Position numbers and translations under genes: made by a program. Below the pieces are notes generated by a model. The model was given only the letters and a program-made list of their open reading frames with translations. It had not been told where the DNA came from and ran no database searches. Below, in pieces: positions 1 to 11,812 of a stretch of 64,000 nucleotides of DNA. The DNA is from Amaranthus tricolor. Taxonomy: Eukaryota; Streptophyta; Magnoliopsida; Caryophyllales; Amaranthaceae. Position 1 is the first letter of the stretch, and each line of letters opens with the position of its first letter. The stretch spans positions 7,523,297-7,587,296 of the forward strand of contig NC_080062.1 of the NCBI RefSeq assembly GCF_026212465.1, read 5' to 3'.

Positions 1-1285
1 TTTTTTGTTTTAATTAAATCTACCTAAATTTAATTATTGTTGTTCGGTTTTGTGATGATTTTAGGATGTTTATTAATAGGTATTTTGTATGTAAATTTTC
101 AGATTTGGTTTTGAATTAAAAAGCCCAAAATTGAAAACCCTAGGTTTCTAAATTAATATTTATTGATGGGATTTGATGGTGGGTGATTTAAATTATTGTA
201 ATAGGTGTTTTAAAACATAATTACAGAAATTTAAGATGTTTTAATAATGCTGGAATTTTTATATATAAGCTATAATTAAGTTTCTTAAAAGGATTTTTCA
301 TACCCATTAATTGGAAATAAAAGTAAGGGTTTTTTAAATTAAATTTCAAATTATTTTAGAGGGTTTATGAGTGATTTAAAGAGAGTATATATTGCTGGAA
401 ATTTTTGTGAAAGAGGTATTAATACTTTTTTGTAATTGTAGTTTGTAGGAGACTTCCAACTTCCAAGTGAGTGATTTTATTTAGTTCGTGGCGATTTTAA
501 GATTATATTCAAGGTAAGTTCGCATACTTGGTAATTATTTGAATATGTAGAAGCATGCTAGGCTTTGATAAATTAATTCCAAGTAGTATCATGATAGGTG
601 TTGGTTGGAATTGATTGGATTGATGTTGGTAAATGAATTGTGATGTATGAATTATTTTTGATGAATTGATGATTGAAATTAATTATGTTGGCATGTTGAT
701 TATGAACCACACTTTTATTGTTGGCATGTTAGAGAGCATGATTAATTAAACTAAATGTTTAATTTGGTTTGGAATATGAAAAGGAAATTTTTTTATAGTT
801 TATATAATTTCTATTGATGCTATAAGCATGGGAATTGAGCTATTTAAGTATCTTAGTACACAGGAATATATTATATTGCGGTGCTTATGTGCACTTAAGG
901 TGTTTCTAACACCGAGGGAAAGGATTTGCGACCATTATGCGTTTAAGGTGTCTTTGACACCGAAGTAGTTAAAAAAGGTTTCAACATTAAATTTATGTTG
1001 TCACTAATTATTCAAGAATTTAAATTGGTATGTTTGAATGCTTGAATGCTTGAATGAGTTGTAATGTTTGATTTGTGTTGTGTTTGAGAGTCATCACCAA
1101 GTTTAATAATATGTAAATAATGCTAAGTGAAAGAGATTACGCACCAAAACTGTTGGAACGTTTATACCTTGAGTATGAACATATGGGGGGAGTTATGCGA
1201 CTTTATATTTGACCATAACTTCTACTGGAGTACTGGACACGGTATATTCCTTTATTATTATGCGTAGGAATTCCGCCACTTACGA
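1..1285. other. Non-genic flank, possibly LTR-derived
   Basis: I see no supportable gene here. The stretch is AT-rich with a GC-richer end. A 19-base motif reading AAGGTGTTTCTAACACCGA lies at 897-915 and recurs with changes at 945-963 (AAGGTGTCTTTGACACCGA). Each copy can fold on itself (GGTGT with ACACC). Paired short stem-loops of this kind occur in some plant LTRs and non-coding repeats, but I cannot define ends, a primer-binding site or target duplications. It directly abuts the left arm of the giant inverted repeat. Confidence 0.4.
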
Positions 1286-4200
1286 GTGGTTCTTTTATAC
1301 TGGCACGGTTAGCTCCCGTGTTATTACCCCTTTATTGGGGCAGGTTAGGGGGGAACCCGTTCGATGCGTAATCAAGTTAAATGAACATTGGTATTTGTCT
1401 AGTTAGGTGTTAAGTTTCCTGTATGCTTCTAAACAGGTACAGCATGGTAAGTTGTGTGATGATAGGATGAAAGCATGTTAGTGTGTTTTTATTACGCTTA
1501 TGTACTCAGCTTTGTTGATTGTGTGTTGCATGTTTGTTTGGCCTTGTCTTTACCTTGTCCCTACGACGAGCCATTTCTAATGGCGAGTAGTGGGGGCAAG
1601 TAAAAAGAAGCTTTTTGGGTGATGAAGCATAATCATAAAGGGCATGAGTGAAGAGCGAATCATGCTTAGTTCTCATAGGAATGTGATGTGTTTTATTTGC
1701 TTAAAATATTATTTATTTATATTTACATGCTTAATCTTAGTCATCCTAACCACTTTTTTTTGAGGAAAACTCATCCAAACCATTTTTTTGAGGAAAACTC
1801 ATCCTAACCACATTTAAGACATGATAACATGTAATTGACTTATGTTACCATACTTTCCTTTCGTTTGTTGTAAACTCGGTTTAATTAATGTAATTTCAGT
1901 CGTTTTCAAAATAATTTTTTCTTTTACAAACAAATTATACAAGCTTTGGTGTGTGAAGATAGTATTTGAGAAATGGAAGTGTATAGATAAACTAATAATC
2001 CATACTTTTTAAAACTGTTTGAATAATTAAACGATCAGCCTATTTATTTATTAGACGGATCTAACCCATTAATAACTGTGGCGGGTCATGGGTCATGGCT
2101 TTTAATAGGAATCCAAGGCGTCCAAAGCACTGAACTGCTCTATTAAAGCGCATTCAACGTTCTCCATTGAAGCGCAGTTGCCGTTCTCTGTCGAATCTAG
2201 TTCTTGTATCCCCCATTACAGCGGCTTCTGAGGTAAGTTGTTTGTATTTGTTATCATCATATCAAATATCACTAAAATTATGAGATAGTTGAATCAAATA
2301 TCCCTAAAATTGTGAGATAATTGAATCAAATATCCCTAAAATTGTAGATAATTGAATTAAATATCCCTAAAATTATGAGATAATTGTATCAAATATCCAT
2401 AATTGAATCAAATATCCCTAAAATTGTGAGATAATTGAATCAAATATCCTTAAAATAATGAGATATTTGAGTCAAATTTGGTTGCTAATGTATTGCACAA
2501 CACTTTAATGTTTGGATTCAATTATGAAATTAGAGCTCTTATCTCTGGGCCTAGGGCTGCCGCCCCTCCTGCCCTTCCTCAGGGACGGGCTTGGTGGGAG
2601 CATGACTATATAGTTATTGGTGAATTCAAATACTTAATCCAGTTGAAAATTTTTGTTCACTTTCTTGTATTCTTTTGGCCCCAACGTATTGATGATTATG
2701 CAGTTATATTCATTCCTTGATATGGATTTGGATCTCAAGTAGCATGCTGAAGAGTATTACAATGTTTCGATAGAGGAGATTTAGAAAATTAGAGCTAAGA
2801 ATCATAGTAATTTGTGGTTTGATGCAACAATCAGATCTCTTCATAAGAGGAGGGAGTAGGAAATTTCTTTTGGCAGACGTGCTCTCCGCACAAAGCCCCT
2901 TGCTCGTGTATTGTCGGTAGCTTTCAAACCAAAAGATGGAAGTAGGGATAAGCCGCATGCTATGTATGGTTACATCTATATTGAGTATTTTCGTTCGAAA
3001 ACTAATGTGGTGTCTGAGTTGTATAAAAGAGAGAGGGGTGAAGCTGAGATCTTAGGAAGCGACGGGTTGTTGACATTAAATGGTCCTGATTACTCATTTT
3101 GGCCATATTATGCATGTATGACATTGATCAAAAATAAAATAACTCTGAACTTAATTAATGATACTGGCAACATTATTGCAAGATTGTTCTTTTTGGAAGA
3201 AACAAATATTGGAGCTGATTATGAACAAGTCAAGTCTATGTCCATTGATTGCGAGCAAGGTTCTATCATTGTTAAGTACATTTGGGGTTCATTGCCGAAT
3301 AGAGATCAAGGTGTGTAGCAGACAAGGTAAACAACATGATGGTTTGAATGTGAATGGAAAGATTGTTGCTCGTTATGCCAACACATATGGGAATTATTCT
3401 TCAGAAGATTGTGTTCTGTTTGAGAAGCAAGATAGTGACCTCCCTGTTGAGATCAATCCTGCAAAACGGTTTCCACTTTCAAGATGTTGGGTGTCATTAC
3501 CTGCTTATTCTTCTCTTATTGTGGACCTTAATTTGTATGAATTTAAAACAATGCGTAAAATTGTTGATCAATCAGTGGAGTCGTCGGTTGAAGATGGGAG
3601 AATAACATCAAATTCAATCTTGCTGGATGATTTAGCTATTCATGTTCATGCCGCATGGTTCTCGCCTGATGTGGTTGGACAGCGGATTGATTCGAAGATT
3701 GGATTCCCATCTAGCTTACTCTCGTGGTATGTTGCCTGTTTATCTATGCTTAAAAATTCTTATATGATCTATCTTGCTTGTAAGTCAATAATATCTTATT
3801 TGCTTGGCAAATGTCTGTTTTTGTTTTTTTGGGTATCATCTAATGAAATCCAATAAAATCCATAGTGTATGTTCCTATGTTTTCAATTGTCAAATGGTGC
3901 GCCAATTTTACCCAATAAATGCCTACTTGTAATTGTGACTTTGTTTTTGGGCTTGTGTTTTGCCTAAAATTTATCGGTGTAGGTTAGATTTTCTGGCTTT
4001 ATCAAATATAAAAAAGATTCCGAGGTTTAGATTTATTTGTGAGGTACTCTAGTTATAATAAATATCTATGGACTATTATACATGGTTGTTGCCTATTAAT
4101 TGATATTGGAAGATAGACGAGCTTGTCTTGTTCATGAACTAGTGAAGTATCAAATGGGTCTTATGATTATGCTTAAATGCCAAAATATTGGACTATTTGA

Positions 4201-5072
4201 TTGTGATTATTAAGTAAGTTAAGGATTTCGAGCCATTTGGATGTAAATATCACGTGAATGTGAATGTACATATTAATTGAATACGGAATGAATTTTTTTC
4301 CTTGGATTTTGCTTGAAAATTTGGTCAGGAATCATCAGAGTAAGCCATGGGCATCTCCTGTCTTGGAGATTTTCTCTGTCTTTTTTGGTCGAGGTAGGCA
4401 AAAGACAATGCAAATTTATGGATCAATTGAGGTTTTATCGGATGATGATGACAGGATTTCTTATATCTTTAACAGAGATGAAAAAGAAGCATTAGTATTA
4501 TCTGAAAATGAGAAATCATTACCTGTATCAGATGGTTTTAGAGTTTTTGATGATTGTAGTTCATTTCAAATGAAGTTTAGCATAAAGGATACTGAAGAGC
4601 GTTCAGCTATTCGAGGCTTAGTGGATTGGGTAGCTTCTGTCCTTGGCACTTCTTTGTGGTATGAAAAGCAATTGTGTTCTCTTATTCCGGGTCAACATGG
4701 AGGATTTGCAGTAATACACTATTTAATCTTCTCAGAAGCTGTTAGTGCAAACATTATAGTGTTTCTAAATCCTAAAACAGGATGCGGTGATGTTTGTCCT
4801 AAGATTTGGGGCAGCCTTATTGCTCAATATAGTTGCTATTACTATACATCGCGCTTTAACAAAGACTACTACCGGATTGTATTATTTGAGAAGATTAAGG
4901 ATGATCTAATTCAAGTGAGTGATGATTCGAGAATACCACTATCAAGATCTATGATTGTTGTTCCATCATATACCTCTCTTATTGTCAACGTAGATATACT
5001 ATGTGGCAAATCTGATGAAAACTTTTCATGTGCTACGAAAATTGAAATTAGTGAAGGTTTCAAGATTGTAGA
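1286..5072. repeat. Left arm of giant inverted repeat
   Basis: This arm matches the reverse complement of 5103-9161 over almost its whole length. The outer edge is set by GTGGTTCTTTT at 1286 against its complement ending at 9161. The inner edge is set by CAAGATTGTAGA at 5061-5072 against TCTACGATCTTG at 5103-5114. The match is high but not perfect: scattered substitutions and small indels are visible, so the two arms have diverged or come from an old event. The arm holds a tandem repeat array and one DUF6598-like gene reading toward the centre. Only the right arm has the extra 292 bp duplication. Confidence 0.95.
2261..2477. repeat. Tandem array of ~30 bp units (left arm)
   Basis: About seven imperfect units built around AATCAAATATCCCTAAAATT plus GAGATAATTG lie head to tail just upstream of the left DUF6598-like gene. 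Unit length varies (about 22-30 bp) because of small deletions. The array is mirrored in the right arm at 7963-8193, with unit-level differences between arms. Confidence 0.85.
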
Positions 5073-5079
5073 TATATAA
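2743..5079 (+). pseudogene. DUF6598-like two-domain protein gene, left copy, broken
   Basis: The reading shows two tandem domains of the plant DUF6598 type, the domain known from the C-terminal part of jasmonate-induced JIP60-like proteins; no ribosome-inactivating domain is seen here. The function of the domain is not established. Domain A (about 2860-3600) contains IYIEYF, DGLLTLNGPDY, a NGKIVARY segment and the hallmark FPLSRCWVSLPAYSSLIV. Domain B (about 4345-5010) contains LEIFSVFFGRG, IYGSIEV, and IPLSRSMIVVPSYTSLIV. An intron fits at 3727-4328 (TG|GTATGT to TCAG|GAAT, phase 2), and the stop is TAA at 5077. Damage: in-frame TAG at 2782 and at 2857, each a sense codon (CAG, TGG) in the right copy, and a 1-base frame break near 3280 inside domain A. 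A TAG at 2740 in the same frame occurs in both copies, so the true start is unclear. The family assignment comes from remembered motifs. Confidence 0.7.
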
Positions 5080-5136
5080 TAAATTGATATATTATATGCC
5101 TCTCTACGATCTTGAAAACTTCACCAATTTTAATTT

Positions 5137-7694
5137 TTATATCACATGAAAAGTTTTCATCAGATTTGCCACATATAATATATCTACGTTGACAATAAGA
5201 GAGGCATATGATGAAACAACAATTATAGGTCTTGAAAGTGGTATTCTCGAATCATCACTCACTTGAAGTAGATCATTTTTAATCTTCTCAAATAACACAA
5301 TCCGGTAGTAGTCTTTATTAAAGCGCGATGTATAGTCATAGCAACTATATTGAGCAATAAGACTGCCCCAAATCTTAGAACAAACATCACCGCATTCTGT
5401 TTTAGGATTTAAAAACACCATAATGTTTGCACCAACAGCTTCTCAGAAGATTGAATAGTGTATTGCTGCAAATCCTTCATGTTGACCCGGAATAATAGAA
5501 CACAATTGCTTTTCATACCACAAAGAAGTGCCAAGGACAGAAGCTACCCAATCCACTAAGCCTCGAATAGCTGAACGGTCTTCAGTATCCTTTATGCTAA
5601 ACTTCATTTGTAATGAACTACAATCATCAAAAACTCCGGAACCATCTGATACAGGTAATGATTTCTCATTTTCAGATAATACCAATGCTTCTTTTTCATC
5701 TCTGTTAAAGATATAACAAATCCTGTCATCATCATCCGATAAAACCTCAATTGAGCCATAAATTTGCACTGTCTTTTGCTTACCTCGACCAAAAAAGACA
5801 GAGAATATCTCCAAGGCAGGAGATGCCCATGGCTTACTCTGATGATTCCTGACCAAAATTTCAAGGAAAAAAATTCATTCCGTATTCAAATAATATATAC
5901 ATTCACATAATATTTACATCCAAATGGCTCGAAGTTCTTAACTTACTCAATAATCACAATCAAATAGTCCAATATTTTGGCATTTAAGCATAATCATAAG
6001 ACCCATTTGATACTTCACTAGTTCATGAACAAGACAAGCTCGTCCAATATCAATTAACAGTCAAAAACCATGTATAATAGTCCATGGATATTTATTATAA
6101 CTAGAGTACCTCACAAATAAATCTAACCTCAGAATCTTTTTTTATATTTGATATAAAGCCAGAAAATCTAACCTACACCGATAAATTTTAGGCAAAACAG
6201 AGGCCCAAAAACAAAGTCACAACTACAAGTAGGCATTTATTGGGTAAAATTGTTGCACCATTTGACAATTGAAAACATAGGAACATACACTAAGGATTTC
6301 ATTAGATGATACCCAAAAAAACAAAAACAGACATTTGCCAAGCAAATAAGACATTATTGACTTACAAGCAAGATAGATCATATAAGAATTTTTAAGCATA
6401 GATAAACAGGCAACATACCACGAGAGTAAGCTAGATGGGAATCCAATCTTCGAATCAATCCGCTGTCCAACCACATCAGGCGAGAACCATGCGGCATGAA
6501 CATGAATAGCTAAATCCGCTGTCCAATCGAGAGTAAGCGGATTGTTGCACCATTTGACAATTGAAAACATAGGAACATACACTAAGGATTTCATTAGATG
6601 ATACCCAAAAAAACAAAAACAGACATTTGCCAAGCAAATAAGACATTATTGACTTACAAGCAAGATAGATCATATAAGAATTTTTAAGCATAGATAAACA
6701 GGCAACATACCACGAGAGTAAGCTAGATGGGAATCCAATCTTCGAATCAATCCGCTGTCCAACCACATCAGGCGAGAACCATGCGGCATGAACATGAATA
6801 GCTAAATCATCCAGCAAGATTGAATTTGATGTTATTCTCCCATCTTCAACCGACGACTCCACTGATTGATCAATAATTTTATGCATTGTTTTAAATTCAT
6901 ACAAATTAAAGTCCACAATAAGAGAAGAATAAGTAGGTAATGACACCCAACATCTTGAAAGTGGAAACCGTTTTGCAGGATTGATCTCAACAGGGAGGTC
7001 ACTATCTTGCTTCTCAAACAGAACACAATCTTCTGAAGAATAATTCCCATATGTGTTGGCATAACGAGCAACAATCTTTCCATTCACATTCAAACCATCA
7101 TGTTGTTTACCTTGTCTGCTACACACCTTGATCTCTATTCGACAATGAACGCCAAATGTACTTAATAATGATAGAACCTTGCTCGCAATCAATGGACATA
7201 GACTTGACTTGTTCATAATCAGCTCCAATATTTGTTTCATCCAAAAAGAACGATCTTGCAATAATGTTGCCAGTATCATTAATTAAGTTCAGAATTATTT
7301 TATTTTTGATCAATGTCATACATGCATAATATGGCCAAAATGAGTAATCAGGACCATTTAATGTCAACAACCCGTCGCTTCCTAAGATCTCAGCTTCACC
7401 CCTCTCTCTTTTATACAACTCAGACACCACATTAGTTTTCGAACGAAAATACTCAACATAGATGTAACCATACATAGCATGCGGCTTATCCCTACTTCCA
7501 TCTTTTGGTTTGAAAGCTACCGACAATACATGAGCAAGGGGCTTTGTGCGGAGACCATGTCTGCCAAAAGAAATTTCCCACTCCCTCCTCTTATGAAGAG
7601 ATCTGATTGTTGCATCAAACCACAAATTACTATGATTTTTAGCTCTAATTTTCTGAATCTCCTCTATCGAAACATTGTAATACTCTTCAGCATA
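5137..7694 (-). pseudogene. DUF6598-like two-domain protein gene, right copy, broken
   Basis: This is the mirror copy of the left gene and reads toward it. The N-terminal stretch that carries two private stops on the left is open here (from 7694, just after TAG at 7695-7697), giving a 168-residue frame at 7119-7625 and its upstream extension. It shares the frame break in domain A (near 7140) with the left copy, so that lesion predates the duplication or was copied by conversion. Its own lesions are a TGA in domain B near 5440, where the left copy has serine (TCA), a small indel near 5180 that changes the frame at the C-terminus, and a 292 bp tandem duplication over the intron and its 5' splice site. 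The family's role is unknown. Confidence 0.7.
6249..6808. repeat. 292-bp-period tandem duplication private to right arm
   Basis: The block at 6249-6516 recurs almost unchanged at 6541-6808; for example, TGTTGCACCATTTGACAATT is at 6251 and 6543. The 24 bp joint (6517-6540) is built from short local pieces (CGCTGTCCAA and CGAGAGTAAGC also occur inside the block), as expected of a template-switching or end-joining patch. The left arm has one copy only. The duplicated block contains the end of the domain A exon and its 5' splice site, so this gene copy has two candidate donor sites. Confidence 0.9.
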
Positions 7695-7962
7695 CTACTT
7701 GAGATCCAAATCCATATCAAGGAATGAATATAACTGCATAATCATCAATACGTTGGGGCCAAAAGAATACAAGAAAGTGAACAAAAATTTTCAACTGGAT
7801 TAAGTATTTGAATTCATCAATAACTATATAGTCATGCTCCCACCAAGCCCGTCCCTGAGGAAGGGCAGGAAGGGCGGCAGCCCTAGGCCCAGAGATAAGA
7901 GCTCTAATTTCATAATTGAATCCAAACATTAAAGTGTTGTGCAATACATTAGCAACCAAATT

Positions 7963-8193
7963 TGACTCAATTATCTCATTATCTTAGGGATATTTGATTC
8001 AATTATCTCACAATTTTAGGGATATTTGATTCAATTATCTCACAATTTTAGCGATATTTGATACAATTATTTCATAATTTTAGGGATATTTAATTTAATT
8101 ATCTACAATTTTAAGGATATTTGATTCAATTATCTCACAATTTTAGGGATATTTGATTCAACTATCTCATAATTTTAGTGATATTTGATATGA
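7963..8193. repeat. Tandem array of ~30 bp units (right arm)
   Basis: This is the mirror of the array at 2261-2477: units built around GGGATATTTGATTCAATTATCTCACAATTTTA. Copy number and unit length differ slightly between the arms. Confidence 0.85.
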
Positions 8194-9169
8194 TGATAAC
8201 AAATACAAACAACTTACCTCAGAAGCTGCTGTAATGGGGGATACAAGAACTAGATTCGACAGAGAACGGCAACTGCGCTTCAATGGAGAACGTTGAATGC
8301 GCTTTAATAGAGCAGTTCAGTGCTTTGGACGCCTTGGATTCCTATTAAAAGCCATGACCCGCCACAGTTATTAATGGGTTAGATCCGTCTAATAAATAAA
8401 TAGGCTGATTGTCTAATTATTAAAACAGTTTTAAAAAGTATGGATTATTAGTTTATCTATACACTTTCATTTCTTAAATACTATCTTCACACACCAAAGC
8501 TTGTATAATTTGTTTGTAAAAGAAAAAATTATTTTGAAAACGACTGAAATTACATTAATTAAACTGAGTTTACAACAAACGAAAGGAAAGTATGGTAACA
8601 TATGTCAATTACATGTTATCATGTCTTAAATGTGGTTAGGATGAGTTTTCCTCAAAAAAATGGTTTGGAAGAGTTTTCCTTAAAAAAAGTGTTTAGGATG
8701 ATTAAGCATGTAAATATAAATAAATAATATTTTAAGCAAATAAAACACATCACATTCCTATGAGAACTAAGCATGATTCGCTCTTCACTCATGCCCTTTA
8801 TGATTATGCTTCATCACCCAAAAAGCTTCTTTTTACTTGCCCTCACTACTCGCCATTAAAAATGGGTCGTCGTAGGGACAAGGTAAAGACAAGGCCAAAC
8901 AAACATGCAACATATAATCAGCAAAGTTGAGTACATAAGCGTAATAAAAACGCACTAACATGCTTTCATCCTATCATCACACAACTTACTGTGTTGTACC
9001 TGTTTACAAGCATACAGGAAACTTAACACCTAACTAGACAAATATCAATGTTCATTTAATTTGATTACGCATTGAATGGGTTTACCCCCTAACCTGCCCC
9101 AATAAAGGGGTAATAACACGGGAACACGGGAGCTTAAATTGTGCCAGTATAAAAGAACCACACGGGAGT

Positions 9170-9242
9170 GAAATAGGAACAATAAGATTAAAAACTATTG
9201 TTTCTACTGATTTTTCCCTAGAAATAGGAACAATAAGATTAA
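9170..9242. repeat. 22-bp direct repeat at palindrome edge
   Basis: A 22-base word starting GAAATAGGAACAATAAGATT is present at 9170-9191 and at 9221-9242, about 50 bp apart and just outside the right end of the inverted repeat. It may mark an old junction or slippage event. It has no counterpart on the left edge. Confidence 0.8.
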
Positions 9243-9278
9243 GTAATAATTCCCAAAATTTTTTCCGAAATAAAGATA

Positions 9279-10514
9279 ATGATGTATTTTTTAATCTTGG
9301 GAAAATATGCCATGGAAGAAAGGAAAGTCAACAATCTAAAGCTAGATCAAAGTCGAATCTGGTTAATTACCAAAAAAAAGCAACCCCTAAGTGCACTTTT
9401 GCAACCAAGTAATGTGAAAAATACTACGGAAATTGCCGAGGTTAGAACTGGCAGCCTCAATGCTTAGGAAAAGATATATTAAAGGTTGTTACAAAGGAAG
9501 CATCTACGGAAGAAACTAAGGAAGCCAGTGAGAGACAAAACCATTAGCAAAAATTTAGAAGCACAAAACAATGTTATAAGAATCGAGACCAGTGGTACTC
9601 AAAATTCCCCCGGAGAAGACTCTTTGCGTGGGTCAGGTGATGGACATGCCATACTTGGGCATAGCAAACCCCCTGACTCATATTCTAAAGGCGAGAATGG
9701 AGACATGGATAGAACCAATGTCGGAACCCCCGGAATTGATAGTCACACAATTGATTCCAATTGTGGTTATAAGATTGATGCGTCTTATTTCGGATGCATA
9801 TGTAAGTTCCTTAAAAACTATTTTTGTTTTAATGGAGGACACAATCCCAAATTTAAATCACAATTCCCTACCAATTTCTTGTAAACCTAATGTGTTAGCT
9901 CTAGTCGAAACACATATAGGAGGGCAACAAGCTCAAAATATTCCAACAATTCTTAATTATGGTGGTCATACTAAAGTAGACGCCCAAGGCTTTAGTGGTG
10001 GTATATGAATTTATTGGCACCCAGAATTAGTCACTGTAGAACCAATCATTAAAAATGGTTAATACATCACTATGGATATTAAAAAAGTAGGATGTGAACC
10101 ATGGTATTTAACGGCGGTTTATGCTAGCTCCGACCCAACTAAGAGAAATGATTTATGGAAAGAATTAAGAGAATTGCGGCAACTCAAAATAAACCTTGGA
10201 TGCTTGCCGGAGACTTTAATGGCACTAGAAAGACAAGCTGTGCCGATACCTCAAGAAGATATGCTAGATTAAATGAGTGGGTTGAGGATATGGGTCTGTT
10301 GGAAGTTGAATTTTCGGGTGCGGTTGCTTTTCATACGTGGGCAAGGGGTAATTCGGTTGATACTTGGAAAAGTGCTCGTTTAGATAGAGCATTATGTAAC
10401 GGAGAATGGAGTCTCAGGTTCGCAAATGCAGCCATGAAGCACTTACCGGCAACACAATCAGATCACTGCCCTTTGTTGATTCATTATGTGGAGAAATATT
10501 TTTCCTCCAAATGA
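9279..10514 (+). pseudogene. LINE (L1-type) ORF1 tail and endonuclease remnant
   Basis: The segment at about 9890-10500 encodes the apurinic-like endonuclease of plant L1 elements, which nicks target DNA for reverse transcription. Visible landmarks are LALVETH (catalytic Glu), DAQGFSGGI, AVYASSDPTKRN, AGDFN (Asp, Asn), ARLDRAL and QSDHCPL (Asp-His). It is broken by in-frame stops after FSGGI (TGA at 10006) and before YITMDI, and by a frame change near 10155. The N-terminal WNCRG motif expected of the domain is not seen. 9279-9884 is basic and low-complexity and may be the end of ORF1. No reverse transcriptase follows 10514, so the copy lacks its 3' part, which is unusual because most LINE copies lose the 5' part. 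Confidence 0.8.
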
Positions 10515-11131
10515 GAGATCATTCTTTTTTTATTCATCTTTTCTAATTTATTTTCATTTTACAATTTTTTCAATTACTTTCTATGCATCTCTATATACCT
10601 TTTTCAATTGTTTGACTTTTTTTTATCTCCTAAATATTTACATTCAATACAAGCGGGCCCTAAGAGAAAATACTATTGATTTTGGGTCATATTTATATGT
10701 AAATACCTTGTGAATCTGGTTTGACTTTTAAATGTCATATTATTCAATTGGGACGAGTCTTTTAATCAATTTCGATTAATCTAAGTCAAATTTTAATAAC
10801 CCTACTTAATCCAACGCAAAAGATTTCGTATCAATAAGAAGATGACCAAGTCTAAAGCCAATTTGTATAAGTAGTTGAAGTGATTCAACAATGAATAGTG
10901 AATATAGAAGTACTACCGGTTCAATAATTTGAAAATAACATGACACCCACCTAGACCCGGCCCACACCACACATGATGTACACTGAGCACACACAGTTAA
11001 GTCACTGAACTTCTTGGAACGAACCCACACGCCCATAAAACAAAAATTTAGCGGATCCTCAAAACACAATAAAATGTAGCTTTTTGAGATCACTGATAAC
11101 ACGGTTGAGAAAATACTTCTAAATTCTAATA
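10515..11131. other. Intergenic, no gene seen
   Basis: AT-rich sequence with short open frames only. I see no recognisable domain, RNA gene or element ends here. Confidence 0.5.
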
Positions 11132-11351
11132 CTCTCTGTTCACGACTTTATTTGTATTATTTCTATTTTGGTCTTACTTTCTAAGTCTTAGTATGTACAT
11201 ATTTTTATTTTATTATATTTAATAATATATAATTTTGTTGAAGTGATTTATATTTTTATAAAGGTAAAAGGAAGGATTAATTTAAAGAAACTTAGAAAAA
11301 ATATTGTGAAACGGATAAAAAATTATTACAACTATTATAGAACGGAAGAAG
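11132..11351. mobile_element. Stowaway-like MITE
   Basis: A 220 bp non-coding element bounded by TA on both sides (11130-11131 and 11352-11353). Termini are CTCTCTGTTC at the left and GAACGGAAGAAG at the right, an imperfect inverted pair matching the Stowaway/mariner terminal style (CTCCCTCCGTTC). It would have been mobilised by mariner-like transposases. Confidence 0.65.
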
Positions 11352-11812
11352 TATTTATAAAGATAACTTTAAGAAAAGTTTAAAAATTACGCATTCTATG
11401 CATTTAGAGAGAAAATTTAAAAACGTGTATATAGGGTTGATGAGATAAAAAAAATAAGGGTTGATGGTTTAATAGTTGTATGAGGTTGATGAAAAAGAAA
11501 ATTATTCTCCTCTATCCCCTAAAAGATTGTTGCATTCGATCGCTTTGTAACATTCTTTTGTAAGTGGAGGAAGTAGTATTAGTTTGGGGCTTTGGGCTTT
11601 ACCTTTAACGATAAGAGATATCGGATTTTTTTGCTTATATCTTTGCTAGCTGGATTTTGATGGGACAATGATAAGTTCGAGCTTGGTTCTCCTCTATCCC
11701 CTAAAAGTAAATTAGGTTTGAGCTTGTCTAGATTATGACCAAGTTTGATCTAAAACACTGTCAATATTGTATTGTTTTAACATACACTACAAATAACTAT
11801 TGAAATAGCGAT

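Larger units (their letters stand above)
5103..9161. repeat. Right arm of giant inverted repeat
   Basis: This is the reverse-complement copy of 1286-5072, separated from it by a 30 bp AT-rich spacer (5073-5102). It is about 270 bp longer than the left arm, mainly because of a private tandem duplication at 6249-6808. Beyond 9161 the sequence no longer resembles the left flank. The two together form a palindrome of roughly 7.9 kb. A transcript crossing the centre would fold into a hairpin several kilobases long. Confidence 0.95.

Noticed and set aside
2478..2720. An 80-codon frame upstream of the left DUF6598-like gene (mirrored at 7717-7959)
   Set aside because: It is retained in both arms because the arms are copies. 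It has no recognisable domain and overlaps an apparent leader, so it is not reported as a gene.
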